7,996 nucleotides of DNA from assembly GCA_905233795.1 (NCBI GenBank), contig CAJOFP010000017.1, positions 1 to 7,996 of the forward strand, read 5' to 3'. A model generated the notes under the pieces. It saw only the letters and a program-made list of their open reading frames with translations, did not search any database and was not told where the DNA came from. How positions within the stretch are numbered: position 1 is the stretch's first letter; each line of letters opens with the position of its first letter. Both the position numbers and the translations under genes were made by a program. The DNA is from an uncultured Oscillibacter sp. Its GTDB lineage: Bacteria; Bacillota; Clostridia; Oscillospirales; Oscillospiraceae. Shown in pieces: positions 1 through 7,229 of this stretch.

Positions 1-36
1 CAAAGACGGCGCTGAGTTTGTTTTCTCAACGCCGCC
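1..36 (-). terminator. Probable intrinsic terminator of the ncRNA, cut by the window edge
   Basis: A 12-bp GC-rich stem joins 36-25 (GGCGGCGUUGAG) with 16-5 (CUCAGCGCCGUC) around an 8-nt loop. Two pairs are G-U wobbles on the minus strand and A-C mismatches on the plus strand, so the hairpin belongs to minus-strand RNA. Only UUUG of the following tract is inside the window, so a full U-run cannot be confirmed. The hairpin could instead be the last helix of the RNA. Confidence 0.6.
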
Positions 37-420
37 TGACAAGGCTTTTCAAATCGTCAACTTCCAACTTAGCCCGAAAAGCCGCAAATTAACGAACTTT
101 CAAGCTGTCAGAAGCGCCGCTTTACGGGGCTATGTCCCTGCCTTATACCCATGATTTTTCCTGTCCGCGTAACTTCCGCGTTTCAATCATTTTATATTCG
201 CCCGGATTTTACTTTAAATTTATCGTCACTCTTTTCACTTTCCCCAATCCACAAAAGAAAATGATTTGAGTAACTTTACCCGGTTGCGAACAAAACAAAC
301 GTATGGGTATAATAGCCCCGCGGTCTGGAGCGCAAACTCCAGTGCGTTGAGCAGTGCTATACTCGGCGTAGGGCAACGGGGAATTGCGGTCCCTGTCTCC
401 CACCGCTCTTTATGTTTCGT
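1..420 (-). ncRNA. Large structured non-coding RNA, possibly raiA-motif-like in its 5' half
   Basis: Transcription should start near 420, seven bases after the TATGAT box, and run to or just past position 1. No convincing reading frame exists here. Helices seen on the minus strand: GUUACUC/GAGUGAC (274-268 with 231-225), CUGGAG/CUCCAG (342-337 with 330-325), GAGUA/UGCUC near 364-349, GGCUUUUC/GAAAAGCC (83-76 with 50-43), CUGACA/UGUCAG (111-106 with 41-36), and an 18-bp long-range helix (320-303 with 152-143 and 132-125). Imperfect positions in two of the helices are G-U on this strand but A-C on the other, which fixes the strand. The 5' half, with GGGACCGCAAUUCCCCGUUG at 394-375, reminds me of the raiA-motif RNA of Firmicutes. 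That is memory, not a search, and the length here exceeds what I recall for the class (about 200 nt). RNase P, tmRNA and SRP signatures are absent. The role is unknown. I am fairly sure it is an RNA gene and unsure of its family. Confidence 0.72.
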
Positions 421-426
421 GCCTGT

Positions 427-455
427 ATCATAGCATATCTAAAATTAAATCGCAA
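427..455 (-). promoter_or_regulatory. Sigma-A-type promoter of the ncRNA
   Basis: On the minus strand, TTGCGA (455-450) and TATGAT (432-427) are separated by exactly 17 bases, giving near-consensus -35 and -10 boxes. The sequence upstream of the -35 is A/T-tract rich and could act as an UP element. The predicted start is near 420. The promoter lies after the terminator of the preceding gene, so the RNA is an independent transcription unit. Confidence 0.75.
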
Positions 456-504
456 GAGCGTTTGGATAAAAATTTAAAAAATTTTTACAATTCGTGATTT
501 TTAA

Positions 505-536
505 CAAAAATCCCCGCCGCTTTTTGTGCGACGGGG
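505..536 (-). terminator. Intrinsic terminator after the small lipoprotein gene
   Basis: Minus-strand stem CCCCGUCGC (536-528) pairs with GCGGCGGGG (520-512) over 9 bp with one U-G wobble and a 7-nt loop, followed at once by AUUUUUG. The wobble would be a C-A mismatch on the plus strand, so it works best for minus transcription. It sits about 55 bp after the stop codon at 590 and closes the four-gene run. Confidence 0.85.
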
Positions 537-589
537 AGATTTTTATATTTAGATTTTTATATTTTCAGTCAATTTATAAATTTATATTA

Positions 590-1084
590 TTACGCAATCG
601 CGGCCTGTCCCGCGTCGGACGCAATCCAGTTATATAATGCTTTCGCGCTTTCCGAAGTCTCGCTGTCCGTGATAATATACACTGGCGTCTGATCGTCGTT
701 GACTATCGTGCTCATCTCCCACGCGAATCCGCCGTCGTCCACTTCCGCCCAGATTACCGCGTCCGGCGTTTCGGAAATAATCACGTTTGCTTTTCCGTTC
801 ATTAAGGCGTGAAAGGCGTCGGCGGGATCGCCGGAACGGACTAATTTTATATCGCCGTCATAATTTTCGCGTATCTTTTCCGCCATAGCGCGGGTGGAAC
901 TCGTATAGGCCAGTTTCGGCGTCCCATTGTCCGCCGCCGCGCCATCGCTTACAATATCCTGATTTTCAATCTCCGCGCCGCCGTCTGATATATTATTATT
1001 ATTATTGCTACATCCCGCCAGAATCAATAACGCCGCAAGCGTCAGCAAGATAAAAACCGCCGATTTTATTTTCTTGAAATCCAT
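590..1084 (-). CDS. Small lipoprotein, half-size PstS-like solute-binding domain
   Basis: The 164-residue product has a lipoprotein signal peptide: basic start, hydrophobic core, lipobox LAGC with Cys25. It should be lipid-anchored outside the membrane. An Asn run (27-31) and an acidic linker follow. From about residue 55 the chain resembles the first lobe of phosphate-type ABC binding proteins (a TSSTRAMAEKI stretch, SGDPADAF, MNGKANVIISE) and then a final helix like those of PstS proteins (ALYNWIASDAGQ). PstS is normally close to twice this size, so most of the second lobe is missing. The ATG at 1084 was chosen because AAAGGA lies 10 bases upstream; a GTG three codons earlier would sit almost on the Shine-Dalgarno sequence. 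The gene starts 55 bp after the helicase and is followed by a terminator. There are no transporter subunits nearby and the ligand is unknown. Family placement is inference from motifs. Confidence 0.8.
   Translation of the reverse strand: MDFKKIKSAVFILLTLAALLILAGCSNNNNNISDGGAEIENQDIVSDGAAADNGTPKLAYTSSTRAMAEKIRENYDGDIKLVRSGDPADAFHALMNGKANVIISETPDAVIWAEVDDGGFAWEMSTIVNDDQTPVYIITDSETSESAKALYNWIASDAGQAAIA
992..1006 (-). repeat. (AAT)5 microsatellite encoding five Asn
   Basis: Five perfect AAT units on the minus strand encode Asn27-31, directly after the lipidated Cys and a Ser. Changes in unit number would keep frame and only alter the tether length of the lipoprotein. Confidence 0.85.
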
Positions 1085-1139
1085 GTAAAACACGTCCTTT
1101 TTATAAAATTTTCATATTTTTATATTATTATATTAATTT

Positions 1140-3407
1140 TTATTTTCGCCGCCGGATATAATAATTTTGATATTGCTCGCGTTCTTTCTGATAGCAATCC
1201 GCGCACAATCCGCCGTAATGACTGGGCGGCAGGGCTTTGCCGCACTTGGAACAGAATTTAATATTATTTTTCAGTTGATGCAATAAAATTTCATTGATTT
1301 CGTCCGCCACGGCTTCGCGGGCGTCATATAATTTATCATGATCCACGGGACAGTCAAACGCTTTGGCGAATGAAAAATATAAATCTAATTTACGATAATA
1401 TAATTCCAATTCCGGCAATGTGCGAATTTCCGGGTAACCGGGCTGTTCGATATTTTCCCCGCGCTGATGTCGGCGCAGAAATTGAAAAAACAAATCCCGC
1501 AACGGCTCCTCATCCTCATCAAACGGGATATTCGCGGCGCGTAATTCCTGTTCTTTTGTGAGAAAAAAGCCCATTTCACGCATTTTAGATATAATAAAAA
1601 TATAACGTGAAATATCCAATTTCATATACGGATCAACCGTCGGCAGTCGATTCCATTCCGTCAGGACTTCCAATAAATCAAAATCCACTTGCAAGACCAA
1701 ATCCGAAAATCCGGCGATTGCGTATTGTAACGGCGGCACACGCGTCAAAAGTCCGGCGCGGATGACGGCCAATTTATGCGTCGCGCCGACATAGCCTTGA
1801 TTATACATGCCGAATCTTCCGGCGCGGCCCGCGATTTGTTGAATTTCCTCAGGCTTTAATTCACGGCGTTCGATTCCGTCAAATTTTTCCGTATCCATGA
1901 AAATCACGCGCCGTATAGGCAAATTTAAGCCCATGCCGATGGCGTCCGTGGCCACGACGTATTGCATACGACCCTCTAAAAAGCCCTCCATTTGTTTGCG
2001 TCTTGTGGCATACGGCAACGCGCCGTAAATAATCGCGGGTTCTTTTCCGTCCTGCCGCAAGTCCTCGGCGATACTCAACACGCCGATTTTAGAAAACGTA
2101 ATTAAAGCGTCGCCCGGCTGTATATGATGAAAATCCGTGACGCGATCCATACAGATTAACGGCGTTTTGCGCTCATGGATCTGAACGTCAAACGTATCTC
2201 CGCAACTGTCGATCAAACGCGTCAATAAATTTTTAGCTTGCGGCGCGGCGCACAAATGAATTTCCGGGCATTGAATCCCCAAAATAGCGCGGGTCCACGC
2301 GTAACCGCGCTGTCGATCCGCGATCATTTGACATTCGTCAATCACAGCCGCGTCGTAATATTTTTTTAAATTTAATTTCTCAGCCGTGGCGGCGATATGC
2401 GTGTCATCGTCCAGCAAATCTTCTTCCTCACCGGTAACAAGTCCGCATTTGATACCGGCGTCTAATAACGCGTCTTGGGCTTCCATGGCAAGCAATCTCA
2501 ACGGGCCGAGATAAACGCCGGTCGGCGCCCGTATTAATCTTTGCAAGCCCTCATATGTTTTTCCGGTATTCGTCCCGCCGATATGCAGTATAAAATGCCG
2601 GCGCATGGCCCGCGCTTCCGGGTATTCGTCTTTTGGATTTAACGCCACTAAAAGGGACAAACTTGTCCGAATCGCCTGCGGGATATACCAGACAGACCAG
2701 ATTTGAGAAATTCCCCGCCGAAAGAGTATCTCAACGGGAAAATCTTTTCGTGTCAGCATGGCCAATAAATCCGCTTCGGGCTGGGCGGCCATAAAATCCG
2801 TGACAGTCTGTCTCGCGGCGGCGATTAAAATCTCAGCGTAATCGCGCCGCACTCGTTTTGTCAGATCATCCTCCGGGCGGGATTCCAGAAACGCGCCTGT
2901 TTTGACAAAACGTCTTAAAATTACCGGGATTTTCGCGCTCTCGCAATGCTTTTTGATAGACAAGAAATCGTTTAAATGCGCTGAAATCTGTGACTTTCTA
3001 AACGGCTTCCGTTTGGAAGATTCCCGCAGGCGCGCCATAATCGCGTCATGATAACGCCGCGCCAATTTTAATATTATTCTATCAAGATTATTATTTTTAT
3101 TATTTTCCTGTCCTGTTTCCGCGTTATTATTTAAATTATTATTTAAATTATTTTCCGCGTCTTTCCAGACGGCGTCCAGCGCGGCGGCGGTTTGGCGCGC
3201 CGAACCGTCGGACGGCGTTTTCTTCGATACGACGACGGGCGGCGCCGGTTTTTTTCTTACTATCACAGACGGCGTCTGTTTTACATCACGGGATATTACG
3301 GGCTTTTTTAAATCGCGTCCCGCGTTAGATATTTTATCCGTTTGAGAATTTTCTGAATCTTTTTCAGGATTTTTTTCTGGATTTAAATCCGTTTGATATT
3401 TCGCCAA
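1140..3407 (-). CDS. SUV3-like DExH-box RNA helicase with C-terminal zinc ribbon
   Basis: This 755-residue protein is a superfamily 2 helicase of the Suv3 type, expected to unwind RNA 3' to 5' with ATP in the cytoplasm, perhaps in RNA decay. Visible motifs in order: Walker A GGTNTGKT (277-284), motif Ia GPLRLLA (301-307), motif II DECQM (357-361; Suv3 proteins usually have DEIQ), LCAAP (385-389, motif III position), motif V ATDAIGMGLNL (486-496) and motif VI QQIAGRAGRFG (523-533). A Suv3-like helical C-terminal part follows. The last 40 residues hold C719xxC722 and C735xxC738, a likely zinc ribbon. Residues 1-110 are disordered, rich in Lys, Pro and Asn. The start is TTG at 3407 with AAAGGA seven bases upstream. 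The gene lies 66 bp after the exporter and 55 bp before the lipoprotein gene. The helicase class is clear; the RNA target is unknown. Confidence 0.88.
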   Translation of the reverse strand: MAKYQTDLNPEKNPEKDSENSQTDKISNAGRDLKKPVISRDVKQTPSVIVRKKPAPPVVVSKKTPSDGSARQTAAALDAVWKDAENNLNNNLNNNAETGQENNKNNNLDRIILKLARRYHDAIMARLRESSKRKPFRKSQISAHLNDFLSIKKHCESAKIPVILRRFVKTGAFLESRPEDDLTKRVRRDYAEILIAAARQTVTDFMAAQPEADLLAMLTRKDFPVEILFRRGISQIWSVWYIPQAIRTSLSLLVALNPKDEYPEARAMRRHFILHIGGTNTGKTYEGLQRLIRAPTGVYLGPLRLLAMEAQDALLDAGIKCGLVTGEEEDLLDDDTHIAATAEKLNLKKYYDAAVIDECQMIADRQRGYAWTRAILGIQCPEIHLCAAPQAKNLLTRLIDSCGDTFDVQIHERKTPLICMDRVTDFHHIQPGDALITFSKIGVLSIAEDLRQDGKEPAIIYGALPYATRRKQMEGFLEGRMQYVVATDAIGMGLNLPIRRVIFMDTEKFDGIERRELKPEEIQQIAGRAGRFGMYNQGYVGATHKLAVIRAGLLTRVPPLQYAIAGFSDLVLQVDFDLLEVLTEWNRLPTVDPYMKLDISRYIFIISKMREMGFFLTKEQELRAANIPFDEDEEPLRDLFFQFLRRHQRGENIEQPGYPEIRTLPELELYYRKLDLYFSFAKAFDCPVDHDKLYDAREAVADEINEILLHQLKNNIKFCSKCGKALPPSHYGGLCADCYQKEREQYQNYYIRRRK
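3084..3152 (-). repeat. Asn-rich low-complexity linker in the helicase
   Basis: Residues 86-108 are mostly Asn with spaced Leu, encoded by AAT and TTT/AAA-type tracts. On the plus strand this reads as repeated ATTATT and ATTTAAATT blocks, much more AT-rich than the flanking coding DNA. It separates the disordered N-terminus from the first helical domain and resembles AT-rich inserts in the neighbouring genes. Confidence 0.7.
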
Positions 3408-3473
3408 TTTCGTTTCCTTTCCGGTTATATTTAATTTATATTAATTTATATTTTTTAATAAATTTAATTTATT

Positions 3474-5429
3474 TTAATCTAACTCGGCTTGACCGGTATA
3501 GAGATGATAATAACGGCCTTTTTGCTTTAATAACTCGTCATGATCGCCGCGCTCGATAATTTCACCGTGTTCCAGAACCATAATCGCTCTGGCGTTGCGG
3601 ACGGTAGATAATCTATGGGCGATAACAAAAACAGTACGGCCCCTCATAAGACGATCCATACCCTCTTCAATTAATTTTTCCGTCCGGGTATCTATAGAAC
3701 TTGTCGCCTCGTCGAGAATTAAAACAGGCGGATCGGCGCAGGCGGCGCGGGCGATATTTAATAATTGCCGTTCGCCTTGGCTTAAATTGCCGCCGTCGCC
3801 GGATAAAATCGTATCATAGCCATCGGGCAGACGCCGGATAAACTGATCCGCCCCGGCTAATTTCGCGGCGGCGTATACTTCCGCGTCCGGCGCGTCCGGG
3901 CGGCCATAGCGTATATTATCCCGAACCGTGCCGGTAAATAAATGCGTGTCTTGCAACACAACGCCCAATGACCGGCGAAGCGATGATTTTTGAATATCGC
4001 GTATGTCAAGACCGTCATATAAAATTTCGCCGTCCCGGATTTCATAAAAGCGATTGATTAAATTCGTAATCGTCGTTTTGCCCGCGCCGGTGGAGCCCAC
4101 AAACGCGATTTTCTGTCCGGGCTTGGCATATAGCGAAATATCGTGCAAAACGGTTTGATTGGGCGTATAGCCGAATATAACATGATTTAATTGCACGCCG
4201 CCGCGCAACGGTATTATATTTCCGTCCGGCTTGCGCCATGACCACCCGGAAGCGTCGGAATAAGATATAGCGATTTCGCCTTGATCCAATTCCGGTTCCG
4301 TGTCCATGATTTCAAATACGCGTTCCGCGCCCGCGACGGCGGCGAGTATGACATTTACTTGCTGGGAAACTTGCGTAATAGGCTGGCTGACCTGTCGGGA
4401 ATATTGCAAAAAAGCCGCCAATCCGCCCAAATCGTTTGTATGAATCGCCATTAAAGCGCCGACCGCGCAAGTTAAAGCGTAATTTAAATAGCTTAGATTT
4501 CCCATCGCGGGCATCATGATTCCGGCGAAGATATGCGCTTTGACGGCGGCTTTTTGATACGCGTTATTTTTTTCATCAAAGCCATTTAAAGCCGCTTTTT
4601 CGTATCGAAAGACTTTAATTACTTTCTGTCCCTCCGTCATTTCCTCAATATAGCCGTTCATCGCGCCGAGCGTTTTTTGTTGTTCAGTGAAATAACGCCG
4701 ACTGGCCCCGCCGATTTTCGTGACGACGAAAAACATGATAATCAACATGCCGAAAGTCACGAGACTTAACGCCGGATTTAAAATTAACATCATTGTAATA
4801 GTCAGCGTAAAATTCAAAACGCATGAAATCAAACTGCCGAAACTGTTATTAATCGCTTCGGATATATTTTCCATATCATTTGTGTAACGGCTCATCAATT
4901 CGCCGTGGGTATGCGTATCGAAAAACGACAAGGGAAGCGTCTGCATTTTAGAAAATAAATCCTCCCGCAGTTTCGCCACGGTATTTTGGGCTATATCGAC
5001 CATCAGACGGGCGTAGCCGTAAGAACAGACAATGCCGGTTAAATATACGCAGCCCATGAAAATCAGCATTTGAATCAAACCCGCGAAATCGCCGGGGACG
5101 ATATAATTATTAATTAACGGCTTGAGCAAATACGATCCGCCAACGGTACAGACGGAACTTGTGATTAACAAAAGCGCGACGACGCAAAGTCTGAAACGAT
5201 ACGCCGTAAGATAAGAAAATAATTTAGACAGCGTCTTTCGCATATCTTTGGGCTTTTGAAACTCCCCGCGCCCGCGTCCATGTCTCCCGCCGGGGCCGCG
5301 CATTCCAGCCCCGCCGGATCGCGTGTCATTCGCGCCGGATTGATTTAACTTTCCCGGAGCGCCGGGATTCGCGCCGGATTGATTTGTATTTCCCGGATTG
5401 GCGGAAGCGCGTTTTTCCAGTTCAGCCAT
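3474..5429 (-). CDS. ABC exporter half, catalytic subunit (MdlB/YheH-like)
   Basis: A 651-residue type IV ABC exporter half with a fused membrane and ATPase domain. Residues 1-60 are a Gly/Arg/Asn-rich cytoplasmic tail with two NQSGAN copies, a kind of extension seen in clostridial relatives. Six membrane segments span about 75-365. The ATPase domain carries Walker A GSTGAGKTT (445-453), Q-loop Q493, signature LSQGE (549-553, departing from LSGGQ), Walker B VLILDE with catalytic Glu574, and switch His605. Glu and His are intact, so this subunit supplies the working ATP site, while its odd signature would face the partner's degenerate site. The ATG at 5429 has AAGGGG nine bases upstream and overlaps the partner's stop by 8 bp, pointing to translational coupling; an open frame extending to 5501 is not used on this view. 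The substrate is unknown: drugs, lipids or peptides are all possible. Confidence 0.93.
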   Translation of the reverse strand: MAELEKRASANPGNTNQSGANPGAPGKLNQSGANDTRSGGAGMRGPGGRHGRGRGEFQKPKDMRKTLSKLFSYLTAYRFRLCVVALLLITSSVCTVGGSYLLKPLINNYIVPGDFAGLIQMLIFMGCVYLTGIVCSYGYARLMVDIAQNTVAKLREDLFSKMQTLPLSFFDTHTHGELMSRYTNDMENISEAINNSFGSLISCVLNFTLTITMMLILNPALSLVTFGMLIIMFFVVTKIGGASRRYFTEQQKTLGAMNGYIEEMTEGQKVIKVFRYEKAALNGFDEKNNAYQKAAVKAHIFAGIMMPAMGNLSYLNYALTCAVGALMAIHTNDLGGLAAFLQYSRQVSQPITQVSQQVNVILAAVAGAERVFEIMDTEPELDQGEIAISYSDASGWSWRKPDGNIIPLRGGVQLNHVIFGYTPNQTVLHDISLYAKPGQKIAFVGSTGAGKTTITNLINRFYEIRDGEILYDGLDIRDIQKSSLRRSLGVVLQDTHLFTGTVRDNIRYGRPDAPDAEVYAAAKLAGADQFIRRLPDGYDTILSGDGGNLSQGERQLLNIARAACADPPVLILDEATSSIDTRTEKLIEEGMDRLMRGRTVFVIAHRLSTVRNARAIMVLEHGEIIERGDHDELLKQKGRYYHLYTGQAELD

Positions 5430-7161
5430 TGATTGACACCCCTTCCATCTGGGATTGATAGACATCCCGGTAAATCTCGGAACGCGATAATAATTCCTCA
5501 TGCGCGCCTTGATCGACGATTTTTCCGCCGTCTAAAACAATAATTCTGTCCGCGTCTATCACAGAAGCGATTCTTTGGGCGATGATAATTTTTGTCGCGG
5601 ATTTTAATTCATTGCGAAACGCCGCCCGGATTTTGGCGTCCGTCGCCGTATCGACCGCGCTTGTTGAATCGTCTAAAATTAAAATTTTCGGCTTTGTCAG
5701 AATAGCGCGGGCGATACAAAGCCGCTGTTTCTGTCCGCCGGATACGTTCACGCCGCCCTGTCCCAGTTCGGTATTTAATCCGTCCGGCATTTGCTTTAAA
5801 AACTCATCCGCGCAGGCCGCCCGACACGCGGCTTGGATTTCATCTTCTGAAGCGTCCGGATTCCCCCATAATAAATTTTCCCGTATCGTACCGGAGAAAA
5901 GCGTATTTTTTTGCAAGACCATGCTGACCGCGCCGCGTAAAATTTCCATCGGATAATCTTTTACAGGCTTTCCGCCGACGCGGACGACGCCTTGACTGGC
6001 GTCATATAATCTTGGAATAAGAGAAACAAGCGACGATTTGCCCGAACCGGTGCCGCCTAATATGCCGATTGTCTCGCCGGATTTGATTTTTAAATTAATA
6101 TTTTCCAGAACCCATTCCGAATTATTTTCATGATAACGAAAAAACACGTTTTCAAATTCGACGCTTCCGTCCGGGACAGTTATATTAATATTATTATTTA
6201 TATTATCCCGCATGGCCGGGACTTCGTTTAATACCTCGGCGATTCTTCTCGCGCACGCCACCGACCGCGTCAACATCATGAACATCATGGAAACCATCAT
6301 GAGAGACATCATGATTTGTAAAATATAAGTGAAATAGACCATTAAATCGCCGGTCTGGAGCGTTCCGGCGTGAACCATATTGCCGCCCAGCCACATCACG
6401 GCGATCATCGTCGAATAGACGATCAACATCATGACGGGCATATTAATCACAACCATCCCGAACGCCTTTAAAGACGTTTGTTTCAATTCCTGATTTTTTT
6501 CACTGAATTTTTCTTTCTCGCGCTCTTCCTGTACAAACGACTTGACAACGCGAATCCCTGTCAAATTCTCTTGCACGACAAGATTTAAAGCGTCCGTATT
6601 TTCCTGCAAAGCCCGGAATAACGGACTCGCCCGGACTAATATCAACGCGACCACAAAAGCCAATACAGGCAGCGAAAACGCGAAAACCCCGCTTAATCTG
6701 GCGCTGATCCGGATTGAAAAAAACAGCGCCGCGATTAACATCACCGGAGAACGTACCATCAGGCGAATCCCCATCATGAGAGACATCTGAAGCGCGTTGA
6801 CATCATTCGTCAGGCGCGTAATCAAAGACGCCGTGGAAAATTTTTCTATATTAGAAAAAGCGAAGTCCTGTAAATGCGCGTATTCGGCCCGTCTTAAATT
6901 CGCGCCGAATCCCATGCCCGCTATAGTAGAAAAAATCGCGCTTCCAAGACCAAAACAGAGAGACGCCATCGCCATCGCCACCATTTTCGCGCCCTCACGC
7001 ATGATAAACCCCGTATCGCCCGACGCGATTCCAATATCCACAATATCACTCATGAGCATGGGAATGAATAACTCGAAAACCGCTTCCGCGCCGCTGCATA
7101 AAACGCCCAGTATAATAAATTTTACATATCCTTTCGTCTGGGCCGCGAGCGTTTTCAACAC
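5422..7161 (-). CDS. ABC exporter half, degenerate-site subunit (MdlA/YheI-like)
   Basis: A 579-residue partner of the downstream exporter half. Six membrane segments occupy roughly residues 12-300, with a Met-rich fifth-sixth helix region. The ATPase domain has Walker A GGTGSGKSS (369-377), Q-loop Q417, signature VSGGQ (473-477) and Walker B ILILDD. The residue after the Walker B Asp is Asp498 where a catalytic Glu is usual, and the switch position is Gln529 (IIIAQR) where His is usual. Both changes are known hallmarks of the non-hydrolysing site in heterodimeric exporters such as TM287/288 and BmrCD. An Asn/Ile-rich linker (320-327) joins the two domains. GTG at 7161 is chosen because GGGAGGAGGG ends six bases upstream and the protein then begins like its family; TTG at 7158 is an alternative. 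A frame reaching 7239 would overlap the promoter. The two genes should form one inner-membrane pump. Confidence 0.93.
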   Translation of the reverse strand: MLKTLAAQTKGYVKFIILGVLCSGAEAVFELFIPMLMSDIVDIGIASGDTGFIMREGAKMVAMAMASLCFGLGSAIFSTIAGMGFGANLRRAEYAHLQDFAFSNIEKFSTASLITRLTNDVNALQMSLMMGIRLMVRSPVMLIAALFFSIRISARLSGVFAFSLPVLAFVVALILVRASPLFRALQENTDALNLVVQENLTGIRVVKSFVQEEREKEKFSEKNQELKQTSLKAFGMVVINMPVMMLIVYSTMIAVMWLGGNMVHAGTLQTGDLMVYFTYILQIMMSLMMVSMMFMMLTRSVACARRIAEVLNEVPAMRDNINNNINITVPDGSVEFENVFFRYHENNSEWVLENINLKIKSGETIGILGGTGSGKSSLVSLIPRLYDASQGVVRVGGKPVKDYPMEILRGAVSMVLQKNTLFSGTIRENLLWGNPDASEDEIQAACRAACADEFLKQMPDGLNTELGQGGVNVSGGQKQRLCIARAILTKPKILILDDSTSAVDTATDAKIRAAFRNELKSATKIIIAQRIASVIDADRIIVLDGGKIVDQGAHEELLSRSEIYRDVYQSQMEGVSING

Positions 7162-7207
7162 GCGTATCCCTCCTCCCGTCCCCGTTTTTATCCTGATACG
7201 CACGGGG
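7159..7207 (-). promoter_or_regulatory. Leader hairpins around the exporter start codon (possible translational switch)
   Basis: In minus-strand RNA, 7204-7195 (CGUGCGUAUC) pairs with 7168-7159 (GAUACGCGUG) over 10 bp. This puts the GUG start in the stem and the GGGAGGAGGG ribosome site in the loop. Two of the pairs are G-U wobbles that exist only on this strand. A second hairpin, CCCCGU (7207-7202) with ACGGGG (7185-7180), uses some of the same bases, so the two exclude each other. The signal that would choose between them is unknown and no riboswitch class is recognised. Confidence 0.45.
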
Positions 7208-7229
7208 CAAATTTTATATTTCGCTATCA

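Noticed and set aside
209..403. 64-residue minus-strand reading frame
   Set aside because: It lies inside the structured RNA, has no clear ribosome site and has a composition unlike the neighbouring proteins. Helix pairing explains the sequence better.
1085..1093. GTG start at 1093 for the small lipoprotein
   Set aside because: Only one base separates it from AAAGGA, too close for initiation; ATG at 1084 is well spaced.
3408..3473. Promoter or terminator between the exporter and the helicase
   Set aside because: The gap is almost all A and T, so TATAAT-like words carry little weight; no matching -35 and no GC-rich hairpin was seen.
5430..5501. N-terminal extension of the second exporter gene to 5501
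   Set aside because: It would overlap the end of the first gene by about 80 bp. The ATG at 5429 has its own ribosome site and gives the short overlap normal for coupled genes.
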